Below are positions 60,117 to 64,000 of a stretch of 64,000 nucleotides of DNA, one piece after another. The notes under the pieces are model-generated. The model saw only the letters and a program-made list of their open reading frames with translations, had not been told where the DNA came from and did no database searches. The position numbers and the translations under genes were made by a program. Origin of the DNA: Luscinia megarhynchos (lineage: Eukaryota > Chordata > Aves > Passeriformes > Turdidae); NCBI GenBank assembly GCA_034336665.1, contig JAPFBE010000003.1, positions 13,494,360-13,558,359 on the forward strand, read 5' to 3'. Each line of letters opens with the position of its first letter. Position 1 is the stretch's first letter.

Positions 60117-61810
60117 GACTGATTTTATTTTCTTGATCAAAAAATAAACTAAACAAGCAATCTAATACAACATTATGAAAGCTCAGACCATAATGGCTAA
60201 GACAGAGGATTAGAGATCAAGTTTCTTAAATTTTATTTCTGCCTGTGATGACATAGTTTATGAACTGTAGCAACACTTTCAAGCTTCTCTGAGCTGCAGT
60301 TTTCTGAAGGAAATGTGTCTTTCACAAGTGTTTAGAAAAGCCAATTACCAAGGAGGGAGAAAATTACTAGCACGCAAAATCAAACTGAAATTTGCTAGAG
60401 GTTCTTATGTTAGAAACAGCCAGGAGTCAATCATGCCGAAATCTCCTTATTCTGTGACCTCAGCAGCAGAAAATTCAGCTCCTTTTAAAGCCTGTCTGGC
60501 AGTGTTTTGAACTGTGCATTGTCCATTATGGCATGTATTTTCCTTGTCCTTCTAATATAATCCATATATTATCCCTTTTGCAGGGACAACCTCCTCCAGC
60601 ATAAAGAAGAATACACTCACATGAAAGCAAATATATTTGTATTCTTCTCTACAAAGGTTTTCCTATTTATTTTAATCAGTCATATAAATAGTTTTAAAGA
60701 TTAACTTCCACATTAATGGGAAAAGTGCACTGAAGATGCTAATAAAATTATTTGGATAATTTTTTTTAAAAGAACCATCTGTTCTTCAGATATTTATATC
60801 TGTGTTACATAATTGTATTAATAATTGCTATATAGACACTACCTCTGAATTGATGACAAAAATACATATTTGTAACATTTGCACCATTTTACGTCCAGAA
60901 AAAAAATGGAATTTTCTTTACTGTTCATGTACCAAACGTAAAAAGAAAGATAACATATTTGAAATATTTTTATGTCTGCCCCCTGCAAAAATTGAGGAAC
61001 AGCTGATCCTACCCATGGTATGGGACTTAGCTTTGGTTGAAAACTAACCAGAGCAAGTTATTCACCTTGATGTCCTCTTGTGGGCTCACCTATAATTTTG
61101 AGCTTTGAACATTTTCTTTCTCAAACTCCCTGAGATTTATTAATAAAATGCATCAAGAAATGCAATTACTTTGCAAACTACACCATCACTCCACATACTG
61201 AAAAAACCTTCCCAAAATGCTGAAAAATCAGTTTTCCATAAGCACTTGCCTCACTCTGGCTGCTTATATTCTGTAAATGTAACTGATTGTGCAAAGCATG
61301 GTGCATAGGAGAAAAAGGACAATTAGTGTTCTTCATTGATTGGATTGGTCACTTTTAGGTTTAACTCTTCCATGCTATAATCTTTATAACCAAGTCCATA
61401 ATGAAATATCAGTATTTCCTGTGGGTACTGGAAATTAGTGTACCATTTGTTCATGGTATATCTGCTGTCCCATTAATTTGCCTGTTAAGGAGCATTGCCC
61501 AGTTCTGCAGTGCAGCGGTTAAACTTCTTCCTGCTATAGCTGCTTCTGTTAAGTCTATAAAGAATCTGCAGTAAAGAAATGTAGGCATTTTAGGAGGGAA
61601 CAACAAAAATTATCATCACAAAATAAAATTGTACAAGGGTGCATGCTTTGTCTGTCTTTCCACAGTACTGTTCCTGACAAACTGTTTGCTATCATATTCT
61701 TCAGGTGATTCACCTTTTGCATTAAAATTCTTCTACTAATGCTTTCTAGGACCAACATGCTGCTACTCATTTTCTAAAATCAATATTAACTTTTTCCAAG
61801 AAACTATGTT
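60117..61810. other. Intergenic DNA, no gene seen
   Basis: AT-rich sequence. Small open frames at 60,313-60,510 and 60,802-61,047 (plus) have no recognised domain or splice context. Confidence 0.4.
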
Positions 61811-61920
61811 TCTTGAACACCTTCAGGGATGGTGTCTCCACCACCTCCCTGGGCCGCCTGTTCCAAGTCCATTTTCTGACAGAAATGTAGCACTTCTCAT
61901 TTCTGATATTCATCTCCCAC
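61811..61920 (-). mobile_element. Diverged CR1 fragment
   Basis: CTTGAACACCTTCAGGGATG and CCACCACCTCCCTGGGC match the internal part of the CR1 3' end in minus orientation. The rest has decayed or is truncated, so the right boundary is approximate. Confidence 0.65.
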
Positions 61921-62084
61921 TGAGTTACAAGTCAGTCACTGTGGGATGTACACAGACCCTCACTTGCTGCAGATGTGAGCAGAAAAAACTTGAACCTGTC
62001 CAACTCACTCATGAGAGCTGGGAGATGCCACAGAGGATGCAGGGACCAAAGAGTGTAAAAATACTGAGCAAAGGGTGTTTGGTT

Positions 62085-62115
62085 TGGTTTTTTTTGTTTT
62101 TTGTTTTTTTTTATA
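62085..62115. repeat. T-rich low-complexity tract
   Basis: GGTTTTTTTTGTTTTTTGTTTTTTTTT, a poly-T-like tract immediately left of the LTR-derived element. Confidence 0.8.
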
Positions 62116-62163
62116 TAATGAGATTAGAAAGGCACGGAACCCTATCCATACACTAGCCCCATT

Positions 62164-62395
62164 GTGCTAGTTTGGCTGGGGTTGAGTTAATTCTCTTCAC
62201 ATTGGCTGTGTATTGGGTTAGTGCTGGGCACAGGGTTGATAATACAGAGATGTTTTTTGTTATTGCTGAGCAGGGTTTACACAGAGCCAAGGCCTTTTCT
62301 GCTTTTCCTACAGCCAGGCTGGCGAGGGGGCTGGGAGTGTGTGGGAGGAGGCACAGCTGGGACAGGTGACCCCAGCTGAGGAAAGGCATATTCTG
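62164..62395 (+). mobile_element. Avian LTR fragment (ERVL-like, by recall)
   Basis: GTTTGGCTGGGGTTGAGTTA, CAGAGCCAAGGCCTTTTCTG and GGGACAGGTGACCCCAGCTG match, in order, an interspersed LTR that I recall as widespread in birds. The assignment to an ERVL-type family is from memory. It is truncated on the right, where a second inverted copy follows. Confidence 0.65.
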
Positions 62396-62408
62396 TCTTC
62401 AACACTTG

Positions 62409-62520
62409 AATAACAGAAACATTTCCGTGTTAGCAACTCTGTGTTCAGCACTAATCAAATACACAGCCCCTTGCCAGCCAATGTGAAGAGCATTAACTCT
62501 AGCCCAAGCAAAACCAGCAC
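62409..62520 (-). mobile_element. Second, inverted copy of the same LTR fragment
   Basis: The reverse complement reads TTGGGCTAGAGTTAATGCTC, TTCACATTGGCTG, TTAGTGCTGAACACAGAGTT and so on, the same blocks as 62,164-62,265 in opposite orientation with roughly 80% identity by eye. The two copies face each other, with about 140 bp between the paired arms. Confidence 0.75.
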
Positions 62521-62549
62521 AGCCATCCATTACACCGGCAGTGAGAGCA

Positions 62550-62960
62550 GTGAAGGTGCGGCAGGGTCTGGAGCACCGTTCCCGTGAGGAGCAGCTGAGG
62601 GAGCGGCGCCGCTCCGCCGGGAAAAGGACGCTCGGTGCCCTTTCGCTCCGCGCTCCCGGACAGGAGGAGCCTGTGAGGCCGTCTGTTCTGCCAGCGACGG
62701 GATGAGAGGACACAGTGTTGAGCTGTGCCAGGAACGGTTTAGGTTGGACATTAGGAAGAATTAGGAAGAAAGGGTGAGTAGACATTGGAATGGGCTGCTG
62801 GTGGAGTCACCATCCTTGGAGGTGTTTAAGGAAAGACTGGGCATGGCACTCAGTGCCATGGTCTCTGACGGTGTTCGGTACGGTTTGGGTTCGACGACCT
62901 CCGACATCTTTTCCAACCTGATTGGGAAAGACTGATCCTGTGATCTCTGAAGAGCCGAAC
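62550..62960 (+). mobile_element. CR1 LINE 3' portion, interrupted
   Basis: GTCTGGAGCACCGTTCCCGT and GAGGAGCAGCTGAGGGAGCG match CR1. After a GC-rich non-matching section (about 62,605-62,690) CR1 resumes with GGTTTAGGTTGGACATTAGG, GGAATGGGCTGCTGGTGGAG, TTGGAGGTGTTTAAGGAAAG and ends CCTGATTGGGAAAGACTGAT near 62,950. It is in plus orientation. Confidence 0.85.
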
Positions 62961-62989
62961 CTTCTTTATGAATGCTGCAGGGTAACACA

Positions 62990-63330
62990 CCGAGCCATGC
63001 TGCGGGGTTGACGCTAGCGTGTGAGCACTTTGGGCACGCCGGCACCCCAGTTGCGCCCCACAGGAGCCCCGAGGCGCCACTCCCCCACGGCAGCCATTCC
63101 CCGGGGCAGCCCGCGCTCATTGGAACCCCTCCGCTCCCCGGGCGGGCGCTGGGCGGTGCCGCCGCGTGACGTCACGCCGCGGTGACGCCATCGCCCCGTC
63201 GCCGCGCGCCCGGCGCCGCCATGTTCAAGGTGAGGAGGGGTCCGCGCCGGGGCCGGGCCCGCAGCGCTCGGGGCTCCCCCGCTCCGTTCTGCTCTTAACT
63301 CTTCGCAGGCACTTGGCTCCGCTCTCCTTG
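62990..63330 (+). promoter_or_regulatory. APOO: APOO CpG-island promoter with CRE
   Basis: A CpG-rich region upstream of and over APOO exon 1. A perfect CRE (TGACGTCA, 63,167-63,174) lies 47 bp before the start codon, followed by a related GGTGACGCCA (63,181-63,190). This suggests CREB/ATF control. There is no TATA box. In human the same region is, as I recall, shared head-to-head with CXorf58. No first exon of that gene is recognised here. Confidence 0.75.
63221..63229 (+). CDS. APOO: MICOS subunit MIC26 / apolipoprotein O, first coding exon (partial gene)
   Basis: GCCGCC-ATG-TTC-AAG followed by donor GTGAGG encodes Met-Phe-Lys, the start of APOO, in an optimal Kozak context. The protein is an inner mitochondrial membrane component of the MICOS cristae-junction complex. 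The call rests on these three residues, the phase-0 splice site, the CpG/CRE promoter, the strand, and the conserved order EIF2S3-KLHL15-APOO, because nine bases alone would not identify a gene. All later exons lie to the right of the window. The rest of the window from 63,230 is its first intron. Confidence 0.75.
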
Positions 63331-63865
63331 CGGCTGCTTAATCGCTCCTTTTAGCGCTTCGGAACCGCGTGCCCTCCGTGTTGCATGGCAAGAGACACAT
63401 TCCTTAGCTAAGCTTGCTGCTGGGGTGCAGCCGCGCGCGGCTGTGTACCGCGGAGTTTGGCTTCGTGCGTGCAGATCACGTTCCTTCTTTACAGTTGCTT
63501 CTTATTTTGAAATTGCCTCCAGCAGCGCGGAGCTGTTTTACCGCAGAGTTTGGGTTCGTGCAGTTGTCGCTTGAAAGTGTCAACTGGATCTTGAAAAGTC
63601 TCTCTTTAGGTGTGTGAAGGTTGTCAGTGAAACCTGCGAGAAGCACGGTCCGGCTCTCGCTGCCTCTGGTTAGAGCAGCCCCAGGCCCCATCAGGCTAGG
63701 AGCAAGCTCTGTGTACCAGTCAGGTCGTTGTTACGGCTGCTCATTAAAAAAAAACAAAAAAAGCTACCAAAACCTGGTGATGCTCGACTCTTGATACTCA
63801 TTTTCCTTGGTACCACTTTCTGTGTGAAATACTGGTAATATATTTAGATACCAATATACTGGGTA

Positions 63866-63935
63866 TATAGAATAGAATAGAATAGAATAGAATAGAATAG
63901 AATAGAATAGAATAGAATAGAATAGAATAGAATAG
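63866..63935. repeat. (AATAG)13-14 pentanucleotide microsatellite
   Basis: Thirteen perfect AATAG units at 63,871-63,935, preceded by a partial one. It lies directly against a CR1 fragment and ends AATAGAATCA, so it may have expanded from A-rich CR1-tail sequence (AGAATCATAGAAT-type). The leucine/tyrosine-repeat open frame on minus is an artefact. Confidence 0.97.
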
Positions 63936-63939
63936 AATC

Positions 63940-64000
63940 ACAAGCTCCATCTCAACATGAGGAATAACTTTACGTTGAGGGTTGCAGAGCACTGGAACAG
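63940..64000 (+). mobile_element. CR1 LINE fragment cut by the window end
   Basis: CTCCATCTCAACATGAGGAA and GTTGCAGAGCACTGGAACAG match the conserved CR1 3' region in plus orientation. It continues past position 64,000. Confidence 0.85.

Larger units (their letters stand above)
63230..64000 (+). other. APOO: APOO intron 1 (start only)
   Basis: GC-rich at first, then AT-rich. A sequence near 63,425-63,460 recurs near 63,520-63,560 (AGCNGCGCG..CTGT.TACCGCNGAGTTTGG.TTCGTGC), a diverged tandem duplication of about 95-bp period. It ends in a pentanucleotide repeat and a CR1 piece. Confidence 0.6.

Noticed and set aside
63798..63992. Frame with a repeated Ile-Leu-Phe-Tyr-Ser peptide
   Set aside because: It is created by the AATAG pentanucleotide microsatellite.
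1..64000. CRISPR arrays, operons, phage or plasmid features
   Set aside because: No regularly spaced direct repeats, Shine-Dalgarno-led gene strings or bacterial genes are present. The window is animal nuclear DNA.

Overview
This is vertebrate nuclear DNA, almost certainly avian. It has widely spaced split genes with GT-AG introns, CpG-island promoters, several 3' ends of CR1 LINEs (the typical bird LINE), and an LTR-derived repeat that I recall as avian. It has no bacterial-style gene packing. The gene order EIF2S3 - KLHL15 - APOO matches the human Xp22.11 block. That block is autosomal in birds (chromosome 1 in chicken).

Layout. Positions 1-~11,250 are AT-rich intergenic DNA with one CR1 remnant, a polypurine tract and a GC-rich block near 9.4 kb, and no convincing gene. 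From ~11,250 to ~25,540 on the minus strand lies EIF2S3 (gamma subunit of translation factor eIF2). All 12 coding exons can be placed and together give a protein of 472 residues, the human length. The exception is one extra A/T in exon 10, which would break the frame as written. Positions 25,100-26,060 hold the EIF2S3 CpG island. Positions 26,060-29,340 separate the two head-to-head genes and hold a CR1 copy and an unexplained 228-codon open frame. Positions 29,340-30,480 are the KLHL15 CpG island.

KLHL15 runs on the plus strand. It has a non-coding 5' region, a BTB/BACK exon (from 37,210, coding 37,217-37,921), a Kelch exon (46,316-47,425) and a long 3'UTR to about 53.0 kb. The two coding parts join in phase 0 to give exactly 604 residues. 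From 53 to 63 kb is mostly intergenic. It contains a solo LTR with 6-bp target-site duplications (59,472-60,110), a cluster of exon-like segments of unknown identity (57.4-58.6 kb), and a patchwork of CR1 and LTR fragments including an inverted repeat. At 63,221 a CpG-rich promoter with a perfect CRE leads into the 9-bp first coding exon of APOO (Met-Phe-Lys), whose remainder lies beyond the window.

The three genes are housekeeping or regulatory and not a pathway. EIF2S3 delivers initiator tRNA to the ribosome, KLHL15 is a CUL3 ubiquitin-ligase adaptor, and APOO is a mitochondrial MICOS component. Their co-location reflects conserved synteny. I found no CRISPR array, operon or novel defence-type system. 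The most check-worthy items are the EIF2S3 frame break, the orphan splice-like cluster, the precise solo LTR, and two perfect inverted repeats.
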